A stretch of DNA of 64,000 nucleotides from Nostoc sp. UHCC 0702 (GCA_017164015.1 CP071065.1:372001-436000); one strand, 5' to 3'. Shown: positions 55,520-63,554, counted from the stretch's first letter. A program made the numbers and translations. The notes: a model not told the origin generated them from the letters alone.

Positions 55520-55855
55520 ATGGCAAAACTAGACCAATACCGTGAATATATTCAAAACTTATTAACCAAGTATGGCAGTTACAAACCTTCAGAGGAAGAT
55601 GTCGAAATTCAACTGATATTCGATACGGTGCGAGATCATTACCAGATTATAGAAATTGGTTGGGATGGATATGACAGAATTTATAATTGTGTGATGCATC
55701 TCGATATTAAAGCTGAAAAAATATGGATTCAGCGTAATATGACGGATATCCAAATAGCTGAAGAGTTGATTGAGATGGGAGTACCAAAACAGAATATTGT
55801 TTTGGGATTACAGCCATCTAACCTGCGCCAATACACGCAATATGGCGTGGCGTGA
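55520..55855 (+). CDS. xisI: XisI-like protein (fdxN element excision controlling factor)
   Basis: 111 residues: LDQYREYIQNLLTKYGSYKPSEEDVEIQLIFDTVRDHYQIIEIGWDGYDRIYNCVMHLDIKAEKIWIQRN is the characteristic XisI fold; the C-terminal EMGVPKQNIVLGLQP also matches. In PCC 7120 XisH and XisI assist fdxN element excision. Here no xisH is beside it and the neighbour is the OLD-type gene, so it may act alone or be a relic. Intact ORF. Confidence 0.9.
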   Translation: MAKLDQYREYIQNLLTKYGSYKPSEEDVEIQLIFDTVRDHYQIIEIGWDGYDRIYNCVMHLDIKAEKIWIQRNMTDIQIAEELIEMGVPKQNIVLGLQPSNLRQYTQYGVA

Positions 55856-55900
55856 AATCTTCTAACAACTTATGATGGGAAAGCTTTTGTCTTGTTTAGT

Positions 55901-55932
55901 GGTGCGTTGCGCTTTGCGACAACGCACCCTAC
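55901..55932. repeat. REP-like palindrome after xisI
   Basis: GGTGCGTTGCGCTTTGCGACAACGCACCCTAC type, with the usual 9-bp stem. Located 45 bp after the xisI stop. Confidence 0.85.
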
Positions 55933-55936
55933 TACT

Positions 55937-56130
55937 GTTTTTTGACTCGTAAACTAACTTTTGCAACTCGTAAACTAATTTTTGCAACTCGTAAACTAAC
56001 TTTTGCAACTCGTAAACTAACTTTTGCGACTCGTAAACTAACTTTTGCGACTTGTAAACCAACTTTTGCGACTTGTAAACCAATTTTTGCAACTCGTAAA
56101 CTAGTTTTTGCAACTCGTAAACTAACTTTT
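55937..56130. repeat. 21-bp tandem repeat (nine copies)
   Basis: About nine copies of TTTTGCAACTCGTAAACTAAC with variants (GCGACTTGTAAACCAAC) run head to tail. The unit is 21 bp, i.e. a 7-codon heptad in any frame, and both strands stay open (QKLVYEL or TFATRKL repeats). No start site or flanking domain supports a protein. The lack of frame-breaking changes may be due to the repeat length. Confidence 0.9.
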
Positions 56131-56303
56131 CTCAACAAATTTCAGTAAATATACCTGCATTTATCCTATTTTCTAATGCTTTATAGGTTCTGTAGCTTCA
56201 CTCAGGCTGGCGCATCGGCTGGTTGCGTATTCTGATGATATCTAACGAACTCAGTGTTAAACACCATTAGAGTTCGCTATATTAATCCACAAAGGAAAAG
56301 TTT

Positions 56304-56672
56304 ATGGCGCAACGGAAACGAAACTCTACAGCACTCACCAAAGCTGAACGCCGAATTGAAGGAATCCAGACCATTAACTCTGACTTAGACTTTGATAATG
56401 GCTTTTCAATCACTAGTTACAACACTAAGATTGTTGAGTTACGAGAAAAGCTAGCCGCCTATAATCAAGCACGAGCAATAGTGGAGAAAACACAAAATGC
56501 TTTAGTAGATGCAGAACGTGCAATGAATAGCTATTCTGAGCAGATGTTGCTATGTGTTGCGTCTCGCTATGGCAAAAATAGTGATGAGTATGAGATGGCT
56601 GGGGGAACGCGCAAGTCTGACCGAAAAAAAGCACGTTCTGTGGTAAATCAAAAGTTGAAGGTTGCAAACTGA
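56304..56672 (+). CDS. Hypothetical protein, 122 aa
   Basis: MAQRKRNSTALTKAERRIEG, basic and helical, with a predicted coiled coil in VELREKLAAYNQARAIVEKTQNALVDAERAMN and a Lys/Arg-rich C-terminus (GGTRKSDRKKARSVVNQKLK). It starts after an AAAGGAAAAG ribosome site. I do not recognise the family; similar proteins with the GxRKSDRKK tail occur in cyanobacteria (recalled). Nucleic-acid binding is a guess from charge. Confidence 0.7.
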   Translation: MAQRKRNSTALTKAERRIEGIQTINSDLDFDNGFSITSYNTKIVELREKLAAYNQARAIVEKTQNALVDAERAMNSYSEQMLLCVASRYGKNSDEYEMAGGTRKSDRKKARSVVNQKLKVAN

Positions 56673-57012
56673 TTGTCTAAATAAGCTGTTTGTTAACTGA
56701 TGAGTGTTGACTGTCAGTGGTCAAGCAGCTTTACGAATGACTTTAAACAGTAATTTGCGTTAAACAAGCAGCGATCGCACGCTGTTATTTTTTTGCCATA
56801 ATTTAAAGTGCGATCGCATCCTTTCTGTAGAGCAGGTAAACTTTGCTTGCACGAGTTCGATAAGTCAAATATCCCCAATATCTCATGCAAGCTAAAGCTT
56901 ACGGCTGCTATCCGAATCTTACGAGTAAATATGCTGCTAAATGAATTTGGAGTTTTACCGTAGTTTGTGTAAAAACTAATGTCATCCTATACTACTGCTG
57001 CTAGGAGGCATT
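56673..57012. other. Intergenic region before glbN
   Basis: 340 bp with three HIP1-type GCGATCGC sites and no gene. CTAGGAGGC just ahead of 57013 is the ribosome site of the haemoglobin gene. Confidence 0.6.
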
Positions 57013-57390
57013 ATGATTGACGAATCAACTACATTGTATACAAGGCTTGGAGGTTACGATGCGATCGCAGCCGTAGCTGATAATCTTCTCTCCCGTCTCG
57101 CGTCCGACCCGCAATTAGGTCGTTTTTGGCAACATAGGGGAAATGATGGTCTGCGTCGAGAGAAACAGCTATTGATTGATTTTCTCTGTGCAAAGGCTGG
57201 CGGTTCTCTTTATTACACTGGCCGAGATATGTTTACTTCCCACGAAGGAATGCGAATCAGTACGAGTGATTGGGATGCGTTCATCGGTCATCTTAACGCA
57301 ACCCTTGAGGCATTCCAGCTTCCAGAACGGGAGAAACAAGAAGTTCTTGGTTTTATTGAGAGTACAAAAGCAGATATCGTTGAAGTATAG
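57013..57390 (+). CDS. glbN: Group I truncated haemoglobin
   Basis: 125 residues: TLYTRLGGYDAIAAVADNLLSRLASDPQLGRFW begins the 2/2 globin fold; MFTSHEGMRIS contains the proximal (F8) His near residue 79; the DWDAFIGHLNATLEAF helix follows. Strong GGAGG ribosome site. Group I globins bind O2 or NO; in Nostoc commune a glbN lies among nif genes. Here the gene is inside the nifD element, which heterocysts excise. Confidence 0.9.
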   Translation: MIDESTTLYTRLGGYDAIAAVADNLLSRLASDPQLGRFWQHRGNDGLRREKQLLIDFLCAKAGGSLYYTGRDMFTSHEGMRISTSDWDAFIGHLNATLEAFQLPEREKQEVLGFIESTKADIVEV

Positions 57391-57501
57391 TTTTACTTAG
57401 GGCGATCGCATTAATTATGTAGTATGCATTGTAGCCTACATAATTAATGCGATCGCTTGACTTTTAAGACATGTATTGAATGAATAAACAGAATTATAAA
57501 A

Positions 57502-58299
57502 ATGTCGCAAACAACAAACATCGAAATTAAGACTACAAAAGTCAAAATACCTAACAACGGCTTAGAAATTGATGCTTATTTAGCTCAACCAGCTAGTTCA
57601 GGTAAATTTGGCGCTGTTATAGTTTTTCAAGAAATTTTTGGAGTTAACAGTAACATTCGAGACATCACCGAATTAATAGCTAAACAAGGATACGTAGCAA
57701 TAGCACCTGCTATGTATCAACGTATTGCTCCCGGTTTTACGGCTGACTTTAGCCAAGAAGATGTGGGGTTTAGTCAACAAGCATATCAGCTTGGTTTGCA
57801 ATACTATCAACAAGTAAAGTATCAAGAAATAATCAGCGATATTCAAGCTGCGATCGCCTACTTGAAAACTTTACCTAATGTCAAAGAAGATGCCATTGGC
57901 GCAATTGGTTTTTGTTTTGGTGGTCACGTTGCTTACATAGCTGCAACGTTAAGCGATATCAAAGCCACAGCTTCATTTTACGGCGGTGGGATTACTACTT
58001 CTAGTTATGGTGAACAGACACCAACCATTAATCGCACTTCTGAAATTAAAGGTACTATTTATGCATTTTTTGGTATAAGAGATACATTAGTTTCTCTAGA
58101 AGAAACTGAGCAAATTGAAGCAGAACTCAAGAAACATCAAATCAAGCATCGTGTATTTAGATACGATGCAGGACACGGTTTCTTTGCCGGATTTTTTGTA
58201 GACAAGTACCCATTCATGGCACAGCACCCAAGTTACAACCCAGAAGCTGCTCCTGATGCTTGGCAACATGTTCTAGAATTGTTTCAAAACAACTTGTGA
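57502..58299 (+). CDS. Dienelactone hydrolase family protein
   Basis: 265 residues of the alpha/beta-hydrolase dienelactone hydrolase group. The nucleophile Cys is in AIGFCFGGHVAY (~residue 136), the Asp in FGIRDTLV and the His in DAGHGFF; VFQEIFGVNSNIRDI is the oxyanion region. It hydrolyses lactones or related esters; the substrate is not known. It is 111 bp after glbN and probably separately expressed. Full length. Confidence 0.9.
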   Translation: MSQTTNIEIKTTKVKIPNNGLEIDAYLAQPASSGKFGAVIVFQEIFGVNSNIRDITELIAKQGYVAIAPAMYQRIAPGFTADFSQEDVGFSQQAYQLGLQYYQQVKYQEIISDIQAAIAYLKTLPNVKEDAIGAIGFCFGGHVAYIAATLSDIKATASFYGGGITTSSYGEQTPTINRTSEIKGTIYAFFGIRDTLVSLEETEQIEAELKKHQIKHRVFRYDAGHGFFAGFFVDKYPFMAQHPSYNPEAAPDAWQHVLELFQNNL

Positions 58300-58448
58300 T
58301 ATTGATGTAGTGCGTTTAAGTATAGTTTTGCTTCAGGCGATCGCATTAATTATGTAGGTTATATGATTCATGCGATCGCTATAGTCGCAAAGGGTAACGC
58401 ACCACCATATCAAATATCTCAAATATCAGTTAAGTAAAAGCGATCGCC

Positions 58449-58538
58449 GTAGGGTGCGTTGTCGCCTAGCGCATCGCCATATCTTAAGTAAAAGCGATCG
58501 CTACAGTAGGGTGCGTTGTCGCAAAGCGCAACGCACCG
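58449..58538. repeat. Two REP-like palindromes upstream of RAYT stop
   Basis: A degenerate copy at 58449-58473 (GTAGGGTGCGTTGTCGCCTAGCGCATCG) and a good one at 58506-58538 (GTAGGGTGCGTTGTCGC-AAA-GCGCAACGCACC). They border the 3' end of the transposase gene at 58544. Confidence 0.85.
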
Positions 58539-58543
58539 CCATA

Positions 58544-59098
58544 TCAAACATCCCAAACATCAGAAACAAATTGAACCTCACCACTACCCCAATCTAACGG
58601 GTAAATATTCTGCTCAATAAAACGATGAAAACTAGAAAAAGCCCATTGTTGTGGTGATTCACAAAGTTGATGCCGTACAGGATTATAGTGAATGTAGTCA
58701 CAATGGTTCGCAAAATCTACTTCATCCCTAATTAAATGCTCCCAAAAACGACGTTGCCATAAATTTCCTTCTTTTCGCTTTTCTCGTGAACGGGAGATTT
58801 CGACATCAAGCCCTAGCTGATTGCCATAGTATTTAGTCACAAAGCGTTTTATCAAAAGCATTCGTATCGATAGATTATTATCTCCCGTAGGCAGAGTCCA
58901 TAAAGTATGAAAGTGATCCGGCAAAAGAACAAATGCATCAATGGAAAAAGGGTAATTTTTTCGCACATGTCCAAGCGCAGCACGAACAGCAGTACGTCCG
59001 ATATCAGAGCAAAGCCAGGGTTGTCGTTGGTAGGTAACTTGGGTAATGAAGTAAGTAGCGCCAGAAATATAGAGTCTGCGGTAGTTGGGCATGGACAT
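58544..59098 (-). CDS. REP-associated tyrosine transposase (Y1/HUH)
   Basis: About 184 residues from ATG 59098 (MSMPNYRRLYISGATYFITQ); the frame is open to 59236, but that part runs through a palindrome. The HUH motif is PDHFHTLW (~residue 68) and the catalytic Tyr is in CDYIHYNPVRH (~143). TYFITQVTYQRQPW, LWQRRFWEHLIRDEVD are standard for the TnpA_REP/RAYT group, which moves REP palindromes. It is flanked by such palindromes on both sides. Confidence 0.9.
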   Translation of the reverse strand: MSMPNYRRLYISGATYFITQVTYQRQPWLCSDIGRTAVRAALGHVRKNYPFSIDAFVLLPDHFHTLWTLPTGDNNLSIRMLLIKRFVTKYYGNQLGLDVEISRSREKRKEGNLWQRRFWEHLIRDEVDFANHCDYIHYNPVRHQLCESPQQWAFSSFHRFIEQNIYPLDWGSGEVQFVSDVWDV

Positions 59099-59139
59099 GA
59101 GGAGATGACATTTGTTTTTAGGATGCCCATAATTGATGT

Positions 59140-59170
59140 GGTGCGTTGCGCGAGCGACAACGCACCCTAC
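59140..59170. repeat. REP-like palindrome upstream of RAYT
   Basis: GGTGCGTTGCGCGAGCGACAACGCACCCTAC. Together with the copy at 58506 it brackets the transposase gene, a classic REP-RAYT arrangement. Confidence 0.88.
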
Positions 59171-59275
59171 AATTTTTAATTTCAAGCCTAAATATGTTTT
59201 GGCATATAGATTTGAAGAGACATGTTTAAGGTTCAATTAGGGAACACTCTATACAAGAGTATTGAATTTATCATA

Positions 59276-59752
59276 ATGAATCCTAGACAACTTGAGCAAG
59301 CTCTCGAATTATCAAATATTAAAGCATCATTAGTTGCTTATCGTGATGCTGCACAGAAGAGTAAGTGGTATATTCGCTTTTTTGTTCCAGGCCCTGATGG
59401 AAGATATAATCCTGGAGTAGCTGTTGTATCTGGTTCTAGGGTTAATAAACTCATAGATGCTCTTAACAAGGCGCATAAAAAAATGGAGCTTTTGGAAAAA
59501 GAAACATATACAGGAGAATATTCAGAAGATTTCGTATTGCGTGGTGAGGTTAGTGAGAATTTATCTGTGACAGTTTCTAGTAAAAAGTCATATTTATTAT
59601 TCTGGAGTTATAAAAAAATTAGATTATATTTTATAGTCTCAAGTAAGACTAACACCTTCAGTAGATCCTTTTGTTTACATGATGTTAAGACTGTCATAAA
59701 CATACTGTCTTCAGCAGAAAATTTAGCAGCCAAACTCATTAGCCAACTATAA
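59276..59752 (+). CDS. Hypothetical protein, about 158 aa
   Basis: It starts MNPRQLEQALELSNIKASLV at ATG 59276 (the frame is open from 59222). A beta-rich centre includes KSKWYIRFFVPGPDGRYNPGVAVVSGSR, and KSYLLFWSYKKIRLYFIVSS near the C-terminus. No family is recognised. It is followed by a REP-like palindrome and lies in the nifD element. Confidence 0.55.
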   Translation: MNPRQLEQALELSNIKASLVAYRDAAQKSKWYIRFFVPGPDGRYNPGVAVVSGSRVNKLIDALNKAHKKMELLEKETYTGEYSEDFVLRGEVSENLSVTVSSKKSYLLFWSYKKIRLYFIVSSKTNTFSRSFCLHDVKTVINILSSAENLAAKLISQL

Positions 59753-59767
59753 ATCGACATTGATGTA

Positions 59768-59798
59768 GTGCGTTGCGCTTTGCGACAACGCACCCTAC
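59768..59798. repeat. REP-like palindrome
   Basis: GTGCGTTG-CGCTTTGCGA-CAACGCACCCTAC, 16 bp after the preceding gene; a possible terminator. Confidence 0.85.
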
Positions 59799-59900
59799 TA
59801 AACTTGTTTGTAAATTTACAGAGATATAGAGGTATTACGGAAGTCTTATTACAAAAACTTGAGATAGAAAAGATGAAATAATTTATAAAACTTAACTTGT

Positions 59901-60548
59901 ATGGTTTCAGCTAACACAGGCGATGATAATAACAATCCAATAAAAGCAACTCTTGAGTGGATAGCTGATGCTGGGATTAACGGGTTAGGGATTCTGCCAT
60001 CTGCGGAGCAAGTTGCAGCAGATCACTTGAGCAAAGCAGCTAGTATTGAAGATGCTATTAATTCAGTTATTGCATGGAGAACTACTTATGCTGCTGGTAC
60101 AGGTTTTCTCACTGGACTAGGCGGTATTGCAGCAATGCCTATTACTATTCCAGTGGGTTTAGCTGCGTCTTATGCCCTTGGAGCAAACACGGCGGCCGCA
60201 ATAGCTCACCTTCGAGGATATGATATCTACTCTGAACAAGTTAGAACAATGGTTCTTTTATGTCTAATCGGTGAAGCTGGCGAGGAAATTCTGAAAACCG
60301 CAGGTATTACAATCGGCACAAAGGTATGTCAAAATCTGATCAAACAGATACCTGGTAAAGTTCTGATTGAAATCAATAAAAAGGTCGGTTTCCGACTAAT
60401 CACTAAGGCTGGTGAAAAGGGCGTAATCAATATTATGAAAATGCTGCCTCTAGTCGGAGGTGTCGTTGGAGGCACTTTTGATGGCATATTTGTGAATAGC
60501 TGTGGAAAAACTGCAAAAAAAGTATTTGTCCAAGCCTCAGACAGATAA
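59901..60548 (+). CDS. EcsC family protein
   Basis: 215 residues. A hydrophobic central region (GFLTGLGGIAAMPITIPVGLAASYALGANTAAAIAHL) and the C-terminal VGGVVGGTFDGIFVNSCGKTAKKVF match EcsC (PF12787), a widespread family tied to ABC transporters and secretion by association but biochemically undefined. At least one membrane-associated helix is likely. It is the last gene before the nifD junction; 330 bp with no gene follow. Confidence 0.82.
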   Translation: MVSANTGDDNNNPIKATLEWIADAGINGLGILPSAEQVAADHLSKAASIEDAINSVIAWRTTYAAGTGFLTGLGGIAAMPITIPVGLAASYALGANTAAAIAHLRGYDIYSEQVRTMVLLCLIGEAGEEILKTAGITIGTKVCQNLIKQIPGKVLIEINKKVGFRLITKAGEKGVINIMKMLPLVGGVVGGTFDGIFVNSCGKTAKKVFVQASDR

Positions 60549-60880
60549 CAGAACAGTGAGAGCGATCGCATCTTTTCTCTAAGGATGTACCGTTATCTCA
60601 AATAACCCAAACAATTATTTTGTGTGGAGTCGAAGCGATCGCCCACATTTAATCTAAAAAATCGTTATCGAAAATAGTCTTTTGCTTTACAGTTTTTCTT
60701 GGGGCAAAATGCTTTTTAAACCTAAAAACCAGACAGAATAAGAGTTATATTATCTAAAGCATCAAAACAGATTGTTCCTCAATTGCCCTGCAAGTTGCAT
60801 TTAGGCTAAAAATAGAATATTTTTCATTTACCAGCGAAAAAACCTTGCATTACTTGAATTGTAAGAGCGATCGCTAGGTT
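60549..60880. other. Right non-coding arm of nifD element
   Basis: 332 bp without a gene up to the recombination site, with GCGATCGC sites and AT-rich stretches. Nothing else is recognised. Confidence 0.5.
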
Positions 60881-60891
60881 CGGAGTAATCC
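60881..60891. other. Right site of nifD element
   Basis: CGGAGTAATCC, identical to the site at 50989-50999; sits at the H-S-W-D-Y-S codons of nifD. Confidence 0.96.
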
Positions 60892-61352
60892 CAAGAGTGC
60901 ATTTGACGGAAAGGAAGACCCATCTTTTGGAAGACATACTTCTCTTTCACACCAGAAGCAATCAAGTCAGGCTTGAGTGCCTTAACAAACTCCTCGAATT
61001 CGTAAGCGGTAACGTCGTCGTAAACGATAGTACCATTTTCGATGTAGTGAGTGGTACGTTTGTAGTCGTCGTTATGAGCAAACTCATAACCAGTACCAAT
61101 CATCTTCATACCCAAGTCTTGGAAAGCTGGGACAACGTGGCGAGGACGTAGACCACCAACCATGATGGCGACAGTCTTACCTTCCAAACGGGGGCGATAC
61201 TTAGCAACGATCGCATCCATTGTCGATTGATACTTAGCAATCACCTTTTCAGCATTTGCTTGGATCTTCTCGTCAAACTTAGAAGCGATTTCCCGTAAGG
61301 ATTCAGCAATCTTGGTGGGGCCGAAGAAGTTGTATTCTAACCAGGGAATACG
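60881..61352 (-). CDS. nifD: nifD middle fragment
   Basis: It encodes about 155 residues from [20 protein letters not shown] to QMHSWDYS, including the His of MHSW that ligates FeMo-cofactor (His442 in Azotobacter numbering). At its 5' side the frame hits a TAG at 61365-61367, preceded by AESKR, which does not match the expected EEKYG-IPW of NifD. So this piece lacks both its N-terminal part (with the P-cluster cysteines and the FeMo-co Cys ligand) and its C-terminal part. The true 5' boundary is near 61346-61364. Confidence 0.93.
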
Positions 61353-61489
61353 CTTGCTTTCAGCCTATAAACCCTGTATATCAAGCATTTCACTCAGCCC
61401 AGCCTTGTGTGGCTTACTTTTGTCTTAATGCCTCCCGCTTAAACGCCTAAAACCTTGGTGAAATGGTAAATCAACTTGTGGATTGTGGC

Positions 61490-61858
61490 TTATTCCTTTT
61501 GGAATAAATCAAATATAGCGCTTGTCCCCAGTTTTTCTGGAGCAGCCTGCACCATTGCCCTAAATATCCGTAATTCATCCCATGTGCGAGCGCTGATATC
61601 AAATTCTTTATCTTTAGTGTGCTGATTCGCGTGGCGACTACCCCGGCGTAACTCAATGTAAGCCGCGATCGCACCCAAAATAATTTCCCATTCATTGGCT
61701 GTATTGCCGTGTAACACGACATTCCCAGCATCTATCAGCCGAGCGCAGCGCATAACTTCATCCGCGATCGCCACCGGAACACGGATAACTTTCGTGTCTC
61801 CACTTTGCCAACTGCTACCACTAGTCCAGGTTGTTGAAGTTGTGCCACCCTTGCTCAT
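61490..61858 (-). CDS. Small protein with RHH-like N-terminal motif, 122 aa
   Basis: MSKGGTTSTTWTSGSSWQSG, then DTKVIRVPVAIADEVMRCARLID, a T-x-x-I/V-R-V/L-P-x-x-I/L pattern like ribbon-helix-helix DNA-binding proteins, followed by helices (EWEIILGAIAAYIELRRGSR). The same pattern ends the DpdA-like protein encoded divergently 113 bp away. It is likely a regulator of the element; not placed in a named family. Confidence 0.65.
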   Translation of the reverse strand: MSKGGTTSTTWTSGSSWQSGDTKVIRVPVAIADEVMRCARLIDAGNVVLHGNTANEWEIILGAIAAYIELRRGSRHANQHTKDKEFDISARTWDELRIFRAMVQAAPEKLGTSAIFDLFQKE

Positions 61859-61971
61859 AAAAACCTCGTATTGCCTTGTTACACGGCAATATAGCAGTTT
61901 TGGAGGTGAAAGGCGATCGCGTCAAATCGCTAAGTAAACGTAAAATGTAACAAAAAAAGGAATTTTGGCTC

Positions 61972-62949
61972 ATGGGCGAATTATCGGCGGTTAGTGATTG
62001 CGTACAAAATCAAGCAGTAACCGCTGACCGATTTCGTACAGAATCATCCCCCGGTGTACCCCTATTTTTTATTGGCAGCAGCCCAAGTCAAGCCGCCAAG
62101 ATTATCAGCCCTGATTATCCCGCTGCTGGGTGTATGGTGAGCATTAATCAACTTCGCGATCGCATTTCTGATTTTGAGGTGGAGGATTGGATTCTCGATT
62201 GTGGGGCATTCACAGAAATTTCAACCTATGGCTATTACCGTTACCCAGTCGAAGAACACTTTGGGCAAATATGCCGATGGGTTAAATGTGGTAATTTGCT
62301 GATTGCAGTAGCCCAAGACTGGATGTGTGAGCCATTCATATTAAAACGAACAGGGTTAGACGTAGCAACGCACCAACGTTTAACTATTGAGCGTTTTGAA
62401 CATCTCTTAAGCCTCAATCCTCCAGTTGCAATCATGCCTACATTGCAAGGATATCGAAGCAGCGACTACATAAGTCATTTGCAGCAGTACGGTGAGCGAT
62501 TACGGATTGGATCATGGGTAGGAGTTGGAAGTGTATGTAGAAGGAATGGCAAGCCGGATGAGGTGGCAGATTTGCTAAGGGGAATTAAACTGCTAAGACC
62601 AGATTTAAAACTTCATGGCTTTGGTTTAAAAATGCTAGCCCTAGAAAGTGCTGAAATCAGGTCTATGCTTTACTCCTGTGACTCAATGGCATGGAGTTAC
62701 CCGCGTAGATTTCAGATTAACCCTGAGCCAGAGATGCCAATGGCTCACCAGTACCAGCAGCGCATCTATGCGGCTGTAACCGATTCTGTACAAAAACGAG
62801 TACCGCCGACAGCAGGCGCGGGAAACGGGCAGGGCAGGAAGCCCAAATGGAAATCACAAACTCAGTCAGTAAGGCTCCCTGAAAAATATATCCCGCGCAT
62901 CATTCAACTTGCTAGAGAATGGGAAGCTCAGGAAGACTTGCTAGAGTGA
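61972..62949 (+). CDS. DpdA-like tRNA-guanine transglycosylase homologue with RHH-like tail
   Basis: 325 residues. WILDCGAFTEISTYGYY, IAVAQDWMCEPFILKRTG, AIMPTLQGYRSSDYISHL, VGVGSVCRRNGKP, LHGFGLKML and SCDSMAWSYPRR fit the DpdA family of TGT-fold enzymes (DUF7221/Dpd group), which insert 7-deazaguanine bases into DNA; the two Asp positions lie in the first two motifs. The last ~35 residues (TQSVRLPEKYIPRIIQLARE) are an extra RHH-like segment. The usual partners (preQ0 synthesis, other dpd genes) are not in view and could be supplied by the host. Confidence 0.82.
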   Translation: MGELSAVSDCVQNQAVTADRFRTESSPGVPLFFIGSSPSQAAKIISPDYPAAGCMVSINQLRDRISDFEVEDWILDCGAFTEISTYGYYRYPVEEHFGQICRWVKCGNLLIAVAQDWMCEPFILKRTGLDVATHQRLTIERFEHLLSLNPPVAIMPTLQGYRSSDYISHLQQYGERLRIGSWVGVGSVCRRNGKPDEVADLLRGIKLLRPDLKLHGFGLKMLALESAEIRSMLYSCDSMAWSYPRRFQINPEPEMPMAHQYQQRIYAAVTDSVQKRVPPTAGAGNGQGRKPKWKSQTQSVRLPEKYIPRIIQLAREWEAQEDLLE

Positions 62950-63174
62950 ATCCCCGCAGGGTAATACGGCTGTAAAGTCGATGTAGTAGTCCTGTCCTGG
63001 TATAAAAAATGTTAGGGCATTGGGGTTGTTAATGTACATTTCTAGGTTTCCACTTGGTGTGTACTTGCAAAAATTCTTATTCTCCTCACTGCTTCCGTGA
63101 ACCGGGCGCATCTTAACGGTGTTGCCACCGTCTGCATGGTTGGTTACACTTTCTACTAAGAATTTGGCTCTCAT
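62941..63174 (-). CDS. Small hypothetical protein, 77 aa
   Basis: It starts MRAKFLVESVTNHADGGNTV at ATG 63174, preceded by AGGAGAATTC, which favours it over the longer frame to 63204. GSSEENKNFCKYTPSG and PGQDYYIDFTAVL resemble small conserved proteins of phages and mobile elements (recalled). Its 3' end overlaps the DpdA-like gene tail by 9 bp on the opposite strand. The function is unknown. Confidence 0.65.
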   Translation of the reverse strand: MRAKFLVESVTNHADGGNTVKMRPVHGSSEENKNFCKYTPSGNLEMYINNPNALTFFIPGQDYYIDFTAVLPCGDSL

Positions 63175-63313
63175 GATGAATTCTCCTATCGCTACTATGT
63201 ACATGGGGATAAGCTCAATGTGGTTAGCGATCGTGAAACAGCGATCGCGTATTCGTTAGCTTGTTAGTAGTTTTCCAAAAATCGATAAAATCAGCACAAT
63301 CAACAGTTAACTT

Positions 63314-63535
63314 ATGAAAATTTATATTGACCCCAAGAACACGAATGAAATTCTATTAACAATAACTAATTTTGAGTTGCAAATCCTCAACCTAGCTGTT
63401 GATTCCGCTACAACCACCTCAGTACAAACCAGTGGGGCACACACGCAACCTTTGCAGGCTTTGCAAGAACAGATGAGAACTTTGGTTCAAGGGCAAGAAG
63501 CACTGATTACCAAATTGCAGTCAAGCCCTAATTGA
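63314..63535 (+). CDS. Small hypothetical protein, 73 aa
   Basis: MKIYIDPKNTNEILLTITNF with a predicted coiled-coil C-terminal half (LQALQEQMRTLVQGQEALITKLQ). No family is recognised. It converges with the coiled-coil membrane gene at 63555. Confidence 0.55.
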   Translation: MKIYIDPKNTNEILLTITNFELQILNLAVDSATTTSVQTSGAHTQPLQALQEQMRTLVQGQEALITKLQSSPN

Positions 63536-63554
63536 AGCACACAACCAAAAATAA

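Larger units (their letters stand above)
50989..60891. mobile_element. nifD excision element (9,892 bp)
   Basis: Direct repeats CGGAGTAATCC at 50989-50999 and 60881-60891 are the complement of GGATTACTCCG, the 11-bp site of the Anabaena PCC 7120 nifD element. Excision joins the middle and 3' parts of nifD in frame. Cargo, left to right: xisA, hypothetical, RAYT remnant, OLD-type ATPase, xisI, hypothetical, truncated haemoglobin, dienelactone hydrolase, RAYT transposase, hypothetical, EcsC-family gene. Several palindromic REP-like repeats are scattered through it. Confidence 0.96.

Noticed and set aside
55862..56148. Three ORFs on both strands through the 21-bp repeat
   Set aside because: Both strands are open only because the repeat is a multiple of three; no start context or domain.
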